64,000 nucleotides of DNA from contig NZ_JHXX01000001.1 in assembly GCF_000621605.1 (NCBI RefSeq), positions 124,001 through 188,000 on the forward strand, read 5' to 3'. Origin of the DNA: Butyrivibrio sp. MC2021. Its GTDB lineage: Bacteria; Bacillota; Clostridia; Lachnospirales; Lachnospiraceae. The translations under genes were made by a program, and so were the position numbers. The notes below the pieces were generated by a model that saw only the letters and a list, made by a program, of their open reading frames with translations, had not been told where the DNA came from and did no database searches. The stretch's first letter is position 1. Each line of letters begins with the position of its first letter. This document shows positions 9,641-16,581 of this stretch, in pieces.

Positions 9641-10720
9641 TTGTCACGAGTTTATAATTTTTCGGCTGGTCCGGCAGTACTTCCGGAAGAAGTTTTAAAA
9701 CAGGCTGCAGCAGAGATGCTTGATTACAACGGCTGCGGTATGTCAATCAATGAGATGAGCCACAGATCCAAGACCTTCGACAGCGTTATCCAGACAGCAG
9801 AGCAGGATATAAGAGACCTTATGAATATTCCTGACAATTACAAGGTCCTCTTTTTACAGGGCGGAGCAAGCCAGCAGTTCGCTGCAGTTCCCCTCAACCT
9901 TATGAAGAACAAGAAGGCAGCATACATTATTACAGGACAGTGGGCTAAGAAGGCATATCAGGAGGCTCAGAAGTACGGTGAGGCCATTGAGGTTGCATCC
10001 AGCGCCGACAAGACTTTCTCATATATCCCGGATTGCTCAGATCTCGATATTCCTGAGGATGCTGATTACGTATATATCTGTGAGAACAATACAATCTACG
10101 GAACCAAGTTCAAGACTCTTCCCAACACCAAGGGACACATTCTTGTATCTGACGTTTCTTCATGCTTCTTATCTGAGCCTGTAGATGTTACCAAGTACGG
10201 TGTTATCTACGGCGGTGTTCAGAAGAACGTAGGACCTGCAGGTCTTGTTATCTCCATCATCAGAGAGGACCTCATCACAGATGATGTTCCTTCCTACACA
10301 CCTACAATGCTGAAGTGGAAGACCCAGGCTGACAACGGATCTCTTTACAATACACCTAACTGCTGGAGCATCTATATGTGCGGCCTCGTATTCAAGTGGC
10401 TCAAGGAGCAGGGCGGCCTTACAGAGATGCAGAAGAGAAACGAGGAGAAGGCAGCTGTTCTTTACAACTACCTTGATCAGAGCAAGATGTTCAAGGGAAC
10501 GGTAAGACCTGAGGACAGATCACTTATGAACGTTCCTTTCGTTACAGATTCTGAGGAGCTCAATGCCAAGTTCATCGCTGAAGCAACCAAGGCAGGCTTC
10601 GTAAGCCTTAAGGGCCACAGAACAGTTGGTGGAATGAGAGCAAGTATCTACAACGCTATGCCTATCGAGGGTGTTAAGAAGCTTGTAGACTTCATGAATG
10701 AGTTCGAGAAGAACAACTAA
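9641..10720 (+). CDS. serC: phosphoserine aminotransferase
   Basis: SerC, 359 residues, a PLP enzyme that transaminates 3-phosphohydroxypyruvate to phosphoserine. The protein opens with the family hallmark VYNFSAGPAVLP and has GGASQQF, the region of the PLP lysine (YGGVQKNVGPAG) and the C-terminal GGMRASIYNAMP. The start is the TTG at 9641 with AGGAGGAG at 9626-9633; the frame is open 180 bases further upstream, but that segment is leader RNA and encodes no family sequence. serA follows 21 bases downstream, so the two act together in serine synthesis. Expression probably depends on the structured leader. Confidence 0.95.
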   Translation: MSRVYNFSAGPAVLPEEVLKQAAAEMLDYNGCGMSINEMSHRSKTFDSVIQTAEQDIRDLMNIPDNYKVLFLQGGASQQFAAVPLNLMKNKKAAYIITGQWAKKAYQEAQKYGEAIEVASSADKTFSYIPDCSDLDIPEDADYVYICENNTIYGTKFKTLPNTKGHILVSDVSSCFLSEPVDVTKYGVIYGGVQKNVGPAGLVISIIREDLITDDVPSYTPTMLKWKTQADNGSLYNTPNCWSIYMCGLVFKWLKEQGGLTEMQKRNEEKAAVLYNYLDQSKMFKGTVRPEDRSLMNVPFVTDSEELNAKFIAEATKAGFVSLKGHRTVGGMRASIYNAMPIEGVKKLVDFMNEFEKNN

Positions 10721-10741
10721 TAATATTTGGAGGGCAGAGAG

Positions 10742-11911
10742 TTGTACAAGTATAAATGTTTAAATCCTATCGCAAAGATCGGTCTTAATAATTTTACAGA
10801 TCAGTATCAGGCTGTTGACAGCGTTGATGAGGCTGAGGGTATTCTTGTAAGAAGTGCCAACATGCTTGAGATGGAGTTTTCCGATACACTTCTTGCTGTA
10901 GCAAGAGCCGGTGCCGGAGTTAACAATATTCCTCTTGATAAATGTGCTCAGAAGGGTATCGTTGTTTTCAATACTCCCGGAGCTAATGCCAACGGTGTAA
11001 AAGAGATGGTTCTTGCTGCAATGCTTATCGCTTCAAGAGATATCATCGGCGGAACAGAGTGGGTTAAGGCTAACGCGGGAGATCCTGATATTGCCAAGCT
11101 CACAGAGAAGTCCAAGAAGAAATTTGCAGGAACCGAGATCCTTGGTAAGAAACTCGGAATCATCGGTCTTGGAGCTATCGGTGTTAGAGTTGCCAACGCT
11201 GCAAGACAGCTTGGAATGGAAGTTTACGGATATGATCCATATCTTTCAATCGACGCTGCATGGAGACTTTCATCAGACGTTAAGCACGTTACCAATGTTG
11301 ATGATATCTACTCCAAGTGCGATATCATCACTATCCACGTACCTGCGCTTGATTCAACCAAGGGTATGATCAATGCAGATGCTATTGCCAAGATGAAGAA
11401 GGGTGTTATCATCCTCAACCTTGCAAGAGACATTCTTTGCAACGAAGTTGATATTCTTGCAGGAATCAACTCCGGCAAGATCCGCAAGTATGTAACAGAC
11501 TTCCCGAACCCAACTACTGCAGGTCATGACGGATGTATCGTTATCCCTCACCTTGGAGCTTCCACAGAGGAGTCTGAAGACAACTGTGCTGTTAAGGCTG
11601 TTCTTGAGCTTAAGGACTACCTTGAGAACGGAAATATCAGCAACTCTGTTAACCTTCCTAACTGTGATATGGGTGTTTGCCACGGACCTCGTCTTGCAAT
11701 CATCCATAAGAATGTTGCCAACATGATCAGCCAGTTCTCTACAATGCTTGGTGATGCAGGCTACAACATCTCTGATATGACCAACAAGTCAAGAGGAGAC
11801 TATGCTTATACCCTCATTGACCTTGAGGATGAGATCGAGGATGCTCTTGTAAGCAAAATGGAAAAAATCGATGATGTAATCAGAGTCAGAATCGTTAGAA
11901 AAGACGTATAA
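10742..11911 (+). CDS. serA: D-3-phosphoglycerate dehydrogenase (short, ACT-domain form)
   Basis: SerA, about 389 residues, oxidises 3-phosphoglycerate to 3-phosphohydroxypyruvate with NAD, the first committed step to serine. The NAD-binding fold shows GLGAIGVRVANAARQLGMEV; the catalytic Arg/Glu/His set lies in the ARDILCNEVD and PHLGASTEES stretches. A C-terminal ACT-like segment (about 315-389) suggests serine feedback. The likely start is TTG at 10742 after GGAGGG (10730-10735); a TTG at 10727 would add five residues. It is probably cotranscribed with serC. A promoter for the next gene begins within 20 bases of the stop. Confidence 0.94.
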   Translation: MYKYKCLNPIAKIGLNNFTDQYQAVDSVDEAEGILVRSANMLEMEFSDTLLAVARAGAGVNNIPLDKCAQKGIVVFNTPGANANGVKEMVLAAMLIASRDIIGGTEWVKANAGDPDIAKLTEKSKKKFAGTEILGKKLGIIGLGAIGVRVANAARQLGMEVYGYDPYLSIDAAWRLSSDVKHVTNVDDIYSKCDIITIHVPALDSTKGMINADAIAKMKKGVIILNLARDILCNEVDILAGINSGKIRKYVTDFPNPTTAGHDGCIVIPHLGASTEESEDNCAVKAVLELKDYLENGNISNSVNLPNCDMGVCHGPRLAIIHKNVANMISQFSTMLGDAGYNISDMTNKSRGDYAYTLIDLEDEIEDALVSKMEKIDDVIRVRIVRKDV

Positions 11912-11923
11912 ACACAGTGATTG

Positions 11924-11976
11924 TGCTATAATATTCGGGTAGGAGCGGCCTTTTTACAGGTTTTGTTCCTGCCCGA
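11924..11976 (+). promoter_or_regulatory. extended -10 promoter and start-proximal hairpin before the DUF1015 gene
   Basis: TGC-TATAAT (TATAAT at 11927-11932) is an extended -10 element without a good -35. A hairpin with about 12 paired bases (11935-11946 with 11965-11976, two G-U pairs) begins at or just before the expected transcript start. The same TGCTATAAT form occurs before apt and before the gene at 21369. No T-tract follows, so it is not a convincing serA terminator. Confidence 0.45.
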
Positions 11977-12008
11977 TTATTAATTTATCTTAACGGAGGT
12001 ATGAAAAA

Positions 12009-13262
12009 GTGGCTGATATTAAACCTTTTAAAGCTTACAGGCCTTGCAGGGAGAAGGCTTCTACCATAGCTTCATTGCCATACGACGTTTTCAACAGGCA
12101 GGAGGCCTATGCAAAGGTTCAGAAGGAGCCTGAGTCATTTCTTGCTATTGACAGGCCCGAGACTCAGTTTGAGCCTGATCATGATATGTATGCCCCCGAG
12201 GTATACAAGAAGGCCCATGATATGCTTTGGGAAAAGATTGAGAAGGGCGATTTTATTCAGGACGATAAGCCCTGTTACTATATCTATGAGCAGACTATGA
12301 ACGGCAGAACTCAGACCGGAATTGTGGCCTGCGCTTCTATTGAGGACTATCTCAACGGAGTAATCAAAAAGCACGAGAATACCAGAGCTGACAAGGAAGA
12401 GGACCGTATCAAGCACGTATACAACTGCGAGGCCCAGACAGGACCTATTTTCCTTTGCTACAGACAGCACAAGCTTCTTTCCGAACTTGTGGAAAGGGTA
12501 AAAGAAGTTGATGATCCCGTTTATGATTTTGTATCAGAGGACGGCGTCAGCAACAGAGTATGGGTTATCGATGATCTGGAGGAGACTGAGACTATATGCA
12601 GGATTTTTGTGACCATAGATTCTGTTTATATTGCGGACGGACATCACAGATGCGCCTCCGCAGTCAAGGTTGGTCTTAAAAAGAGAGAAGAAAATGAAGG
12701 TAAAGTGAGAGGAAAGCTTAAGTCCGAGTATTTCCTTTCAGTTCTTTTCCCGGACAGCGATCTGATGATAATGGACTACAACAGAGTTGTTAAGGATTTG
12801 AACGGACTTACTGCCGATGAGATCCTTGATAAACTTTCTGCAAAATTTGATGTTTCGCCGGAGAATGACCAGGTTCATCCTGAAAACAAGGGGGAGTTCG
12901 GCCTGTATTTGGAAGATAAGTGGTACAAGCTCACTGCCCACAAGGATATAGTTCCTGATGATGCGGTTGAGGGTCTTGATGTATCAGTTCTTCAGAATGA
13001 GGTACTTTCTCCGATCCTTGGAATAGGAGATCCAAGAACCGACAAGAGAATTGACTTTGTCGGCGGTATTAGGGGACTTTCAGAGCTTGAGGACAGATGC
13101 CACAGGGATATGAAGCTTGCATTTTCCATGCATCCCACCTCAATATCAGAGCTTTTTGCCGTGGCCGATGCAGGAAGGCTCATGCCTCCCAAATCCACAT
13201 GGTTTGAACCCAAGCTTCTTAGTGGGTTATTTATTCATGAAATTAATGGTACACTGAAATAA
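12009..13262 (+). CDS. DUF1015 family protein
   Basis: A 417-residue soluble protein of the DUF1015 family, recognised by the N-terminal FKAYRP/ASLPYDVF region and the conserved block YIADGHHRCASA at about residues 210-221, rich in possible metal or phosphate ligands (Asp, His, His). No membrane segment or signal peptide is seen. The start is GTG at 12009 with ACGGAGGT ending seven bases upstream. In anaerobic Firmicutes this family commonly sits next to serC and serA, as here, which suggests a role linked to serine or phosphoserine; that is context only. No other serine-pathway gene such as serB is visible nearby. The biochemical function is not known to me. Confidence 0.8.
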   Translation: MADIKPFKAYRPCREKASTIASLPYDVFNRQEAYAKVQKEPESFLAIDRPETQFEPDHDMYAPEVYKKAHDMLWEKIEKGDFIQDDKPCYYIYEQTMNGRTQTGIVACASIEDYLNGVIKKHENTRADKEEDRIKHVYNCEAQTGPIFLCYRQHKLLSELVERVKEVDDPVYDFVSEDGVSNRVWVIDDLEETETICRIFVTIDSVYIADGHHRCASAVKVGLKKREENEGKVRGKLKSEYFLSVLFPDSDLMIMDYNRVVKDLNGLTADEILDKLSAKFDVSPENDQVHPENKGEFGLYLEDKWYKLTAHKDIVPDDAVEGLDVSVLQNEVLSPILGIGDPRTDKRIDFVGGIRGLSELEDRCHRDMKLAFSMHPTSISELFAVADAGRLMPPKSTWFEPKLLSGLFIHEINGTLK

Positions 13263-13267
13263 GTCAG

Positions 13268-13282
13268 AAAATACTGAAAATT
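13268..13282 (+). promoter_or_regulatory. CodY-box-like site upstream of the GlgB-like gene
   Basis: The 15-mer AAAATACTGAAAATT matches 12 of 15 positions of the CodY box (AATTTTCWGAAAATT). It lies between the stop of the DUF1015 gene and the ribosome binding site of the next gene. codY itself is in this window at 30332. Such matches also arise by chance in A+T-rich spacers. Confidence 0.3.
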
Positions 13283-13304
13283 TAACACTTAGGAGGGGAA
13301 TTAA

Positions 13305-15776
13305 GTGAATAATAAACTCTACAAGATGATGAACTGGCCTGAAATTGAAGAAATAATCTATTCTGACGGCGACAATCCGCACAGAATACTGGGGGCACAC
13401 AAGGTTGGTAACAGCTACCTTATCCAGGCATTTTATCCTGATGCCGAGAAGGTAAGCGTATATATTGAGAATCAGAAGAAGACTTATGAAATGGAACTGG
13501 CTGATGAAGCAGGCTTTTTTGCCACAATTGTTCCATATACCGAAAAGATAAAATATAAGCTCATTATTGTATATCCCGACGGCAGAGAGGAGAGAAAAGA
13601 CGATCCTTATGCTTTCGGACCTCTTATGGACAGAGAGGATTTTATCAAGCTTGGAAGCGGTATACATTATCATGTTTTTGAAAAGCTTGGTGCTCACCCC
13701 ATGAAGAGAAATGGCATTGAGGGAACATCCTTTGCTGTTTGGGCTCCTGCCGCTGCAAGAGTCAGCGTTATCGGCGATTTCAATGACTGGGACGGCAGAG
13801 TATGCCAGATGCACAGACTTGATCCTATCGGAGTATTTGAGATATTTATCCCAGGGGCAAAAGAGAATGACGGTTATCAGTTCGAGATCAAGACAAGATC
13901 CGGCCTGGTTCTTAAGAGACCCGATCCCTATGCTGTTGAGTCCAAGGGAGAGAACGGCGTAATTTCAGTGATAAAGAATGAACAGTCCATTGCCTGGGAC
14001 GATGACAAATGGATGGCGGCCAGAAGGAAGTTCAATATTGATGAGAATCCGCTCTCTATCTGTGAGATTTCTCTTGAGGCCTTTGCAGGACGACATGGCA
14101 AGAAGAGCTCCATGGATGAAGTAACTGCTGATGTATTGGAATATGTTCAGAATCATGGTTTCAATGCGGTTGAGCTTATGCCTGTAATGAAGCATGTTCC
14201 GGGACATTTTTATCATATTCTTGATTTCTTTGCCCTTGATGAGAGCAGCGGAACTCAGGAAGAGTTCATGAAGTTTGTCAATACAATGCACCAGAACAAT
14301 ATCAGAGTAATACTTGACTGGGTTCCTACATTTTTCCCTAAGTCCTCCTGCGGACTGTCGGATTTTGACGGAAGAACTCTTTACGAATATGCTGATCCCA
14401 GAATCGGTATTCATCCCAAGTCAGGAGATCTGATCTTTGACTATGGCAGAAAGGAAGTTACCAATTTCCTTATTTCCAACGCCCTTTACTGGATCGAGAA
14501 GTTTCATATTGACGGCCTTCGTACATCTGATGTATCAAGGATCCTTTATCTTGACTATGACAGAAAGCCCGGAGAATGGATGCCTAACATCTATGGCGGC
14601 AATGAGAACCTTGAGGCACTGGAGTTCCTCAAGCATCTCAACACCATTATCCATAAGGATGAGCCCGGAGTAATGGTTATTACCAAGGAAACAGCCTGCT
14701 GGCCTATGGTTACCGACAGTGTGGATGATGGCGGCCTTGGATTTGACTATAAGTGGAACAACGGCTGGACCCATGATTTCCTGTCCTATATGCAGAATGA
14801 TCCTCTTTTCAGATCCGGTCATCATGATGAAGTGACTTTCAGCCTTATCTACAGCTATACCGAGAGATTTATTCTCGCCTTTACTCATGAGAATCTTGAA
14901 AAAGGCCTGGAGGGACTCTATTATCTTATGCCCGGAGATTCATCTCAGAAGATGTCCAACCTTCGTCTGGCTCTGAGCTTTATGATGGTCCATCCCGGCA
15001 GAAAGCATCTTTATATGGAGCCTGATGCCCTTACTATTGATCAGGCTGTATTTGTTGAAAATCTGTTAAAGGCCCTCAACGGACTTTATTTCAAACATGA
15101 AGCTCTTCATCAGCTGGACAGCTCCGACAGCGGCTTTGAATGGATCAATGACCTGGCTTCCACAGAGTGCATGCTTTCATTCGTAAGAAAGAGCGACAAT
15201 GACAAGGAGACTCTTCTTGTTGTAGCCAATATGGCAGGAGTTGAGAGAGATTTTGAGATCGGAGTTCCTGTTGATGGACGTTACACAGAGATCTTTAACT
15301 CTGACAATATCAGCTACGGCGGAACCGGAGTTGTGAACGAAGGACGCATGGAAGCTAAGAGAAAACAGGTTGATGGAAGGGATTATTCTATTTCCATCAG
15401 ACTTGCCCCGGCTTCAATCTCAATCTTTAATTATGTTCCTTACACAGAGCAGGAGAAGAAGATCCGTGCCATCAAGGAAGAAGAAGAGATAAAGAAGGAG
15501 CAGGAGCGTCAGGAGAGACTTAAGGCTCTTCAGGAAAGAAGAGATGAAGAACAGGCCAAGCTCCTGGAGGAACTTAGACTCAAATATGAAAGAGAGCTGG
15601 CAGAGCAGGAAAAGGCCATCGAAGAAAAGTACGAAAAGATCGAGGAAGAGCGTATCTTCAGTATTGTGACCGAAGAAGCTGTAAAGAGCATAAAAAAGAC
15701 TTCCGCAAAGAAGCCTGCTGCTAAGAAATCCACAGCCAAGAAGGGCACTTCCGGCAAATCCACTCCGAAAAAATAA
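13305..15776 (+). CDS. GlgB-like (GH13) protein with substituted catalytic site and histone-H1-like tail
   Basis: An 823-residue protein aligned by eye to glycogen branching enzyme over residues ~1-700: two N-terminal CBM48-like modules, then the GH13 barrel with HILDFFALDESSGTQEEF, DWVP, GRKEVTNFLISNALYWIEKFHIDGLR and GGLGFDYKWNNGW. The catalytic positions are replaced: region I His is Phe343, nucleophile Asp (E. coli 405) is Ser408, acid/base Glu (458) is Lys461, and stabilising Asp (526) is Glu529. The glucan-binding architecture is kept, so a non-catalytic glycogen-binding role is inferred. Residues ~715-792 form a highly charged E/K/R helix, and 797-823 is a Lys/Ala/Ser/Thr/Pro tail like bacterial histone-H1-type proteins. 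The start is GTG at 13305 after AGGAGGGG. Plain glgB annotation would mislead. Confidence 0.88.
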   Translation: MNNKLYKMMNWPEIEEIIYSDGDNPHRILGAHKVGNSYLIQAFYPDAEKVSVYIENQKKTYEMELADEAGFFATIVPYTEKIKYKLIIVYPDGREERKDDPYAFGPLMDREDFIKLGSGIHYHVFEKLGAHPMKRNGIEGTSFAVWAPAAARVSVIGDFNDWDGRVCQMHRLDPIGVFEIFIPGAKENDGYQFEIKTRSGLVLKRPDPYAVESKGENGVISVIKNEQSIAWDDDKWMAARRKFNIDENPLSICEISLEAFAGRHGKKSSMDEVTADVLEYVQNHGFNAVELMPVMKHVPGHFYHILDFFALDESSGTQEEFMKFVNTMHQNNIRVILDWVPTFFPKSSCGLSDFDGRTLYEYADPRIGIHPKSGDLIFDYGRKEVTNFLISNALYWIEKFHIDGLRTSDVSRILYLDYDRKPGEWMPNIYGGNENLEALEFLKHLNTIIHKDEPGVMVITKETACWPMVTDSVDDGGLGFDYKWNNGWTHDFLSYMQNDPLFRSGHHDEVTFSLIYSYTERFILAFTHENLEKGLEGLYYLMPGDSSQKMSNLRLALSFMMVHPGRKHLYMEPDALTIDQAVFVENLLKALNGLYFKHEALHQLDSSDSGFEWINDLASTECMLSFVRKSDNDKETLLVVANMAGVERDFEIGVPVDGRYTEIFNSDNISYGGTGVVNEGRMEAKRKQVDGRDYSISIRLAPASISIFNYVPYTEQEKKIRAIKEEEEIKKEQERQERLKALQERRDEEQAKLLEELRLKYERELAEQEKAIEEKYEKIEEERIFSIVTEEAVKSIKKTSAKKPAAKKSTAKKGTSGKSTPKK

Positions 15777-15785
15777 ATAAAAAAC

Positions 15786-15814
15786 AAGGCTGTCGCGTTA
15801 TGCGACAGCCTTTT
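15786..15814 (+). terminator. rho-independent terminator after the GlgB-like gene
   Basis: Perfect 9-bp arms GGCTGTCGC (15788-15796) and GCGACAGCC (15802-15810) with loop GTTAT are followed by TTTTGT. It ends just before the 3' end of the convergent tRNA gene. Confidence 0.88.
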
Positions 15815-15818
15815 GTCA

Positions 15819-15891
15819 AGCTGGAAAAGGGACTTGAACCCTCGACCTACTGATTACGAATCAGTTGCGCTACCGACTGCGCTATTCCAGC
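15819..15891 (-). tRNA. tRNA-Thr, anticodon CGT
   Basis: On the minus strand a 73-base cloverleaf can be folded. The acceptor stem GCTGGAA/TTCCAGC has a discriminator T, the anticodon stem ACTGA/TCAGT encloses the loop TTCGTAA with anticodon CGT (codon ACG), and the T-arm holds GGTTCAAGTCC. The CCA end is not encoded. It faces the convergent GlgB-like gene and is divergent from apt. Confidence 0.95.
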
Positions 15892-15899
15892 ATAAAAAA

Positions 15900-15954
15900 T
15901 TGTGCATGTTTCATGCACAACTTTAATTATACATACTATATCAGCCTTTTTCAA
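15900..15954 (-). promoter_or_regulatory. promoter of tRNA-Thr and +1 hairpin
   Basis: On the minus strand, TTGAAA (15949-15954) and TATAAT (15926-15931) are 17 bases apart. The predicted start near 15919 coincides with a hairpin with 9-bp arms TTGTGCATG and CATGCACAA (15900-15920), followed by six T residues and then the mature tRNA 5' end at 15891. It looks like a terminator, but it lies too close to the start to act as an ordinary one. Confidence 0.6.
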
Positions 15955-16004
15955 GCTTATTGAAATCCGGATATATTATAAATTAGTATACTTTCAACAA
16001 TTTG

Positions 16005-16013
16005 TGCTATAAT
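16005..16013 (+). promoter_or_regulatory. extended -10 promoter for apt-rel
   Basis: TGC-TATAAT with TATAAT at 16008-16013, about 40 bases before the apt start, with no clear -35. It shares the TGTGCTATAAT wording with the element at 11924. Confidence 0.55.
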
Positions 16014-16051
16014 AAAATGTCAAAGTTTTTTGATTAAGAGAGGAAATGACG

Positions 16052-16576
16052 ATGAAAAAATTAGAAGATTACGTAAGAACGATACCCAACTTCCCTGAGG
16101 AAGGAATCATGTTCAGGGATATCACCTCTGTTTTACAGGATCCTGACGGGTTTAAACTTGCTATAGATGAGATGCAGAATCTTGTAAAAGATTTGGATTT
16201 TGATGTTGTTCTCGGTGCAGAATCAAGAGGATTTATCTTCAGCGCACCTATAGCATACAACAGAGGCAAGGCACTCGTTCCTGTTCGTAAGAAGGGCAAG
16301 CTTCCTTGCGATACCATCGAGGTTTCATATGATCTCGAGTATGGTCAGGCTACACTTGAGATTCACAAGGATTCAATCAAGCCCGGACAGAAGGTTCTTC
16401 TTGTAGATGACCTTATGGCTACAGGCGGAACTATCGAGGCTATGATCAAGCTTGTTGAGAGACTTGGCGGAGAAGTAGCAGGAATCCTTGTACTTATGGA
16501 GCTTAAGGGTCTCAACGGAAGAGAGAGACTTAAGGACTACAGACTTGATGCAGCTATCAGCTACGAAGGGAAGTAA
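16052..16576 (+). CDS. apt: adenine phosphoribosyltransferase
   Basis: Apt, 174 residues, salvages adenine with PRPP to AMP in the cytoplasm. Visible are the N-terminal IPNFPEEGIMFRDIT segment, the ESRGFIF stretch, and the PRPP-binding motif VLLVDDLMATGGT. The start at 16052 gives a normal 8-base gap from GAGAGG (16038-16043); the ATG at 16046 would be only two bases away. It sits 5 bases before rel, an arrangement common in Firmicutes that places purine salvage beside (p)ppGpp metabolism. It is transcribed from the extended -10 promoter at 16005. Confidence 0.96.
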   Translation: MKKLEDYVRTIPNFPEEGIMFRDITSVLQDPDGFKLAIDEMQNLVKDLDFDVVLGAESRGFIFSAPIAYNRGKALVPVRKKGKLPCDTIEVSYDLEYGQATLEIHKDSIKPGQKVLLVDDLMATGGTIEAMIKLVERLGGEVAGILVLMELKGLNGRERLKDYRLDAAISYEGK

Positions 16577-16581
16577 TTTTA

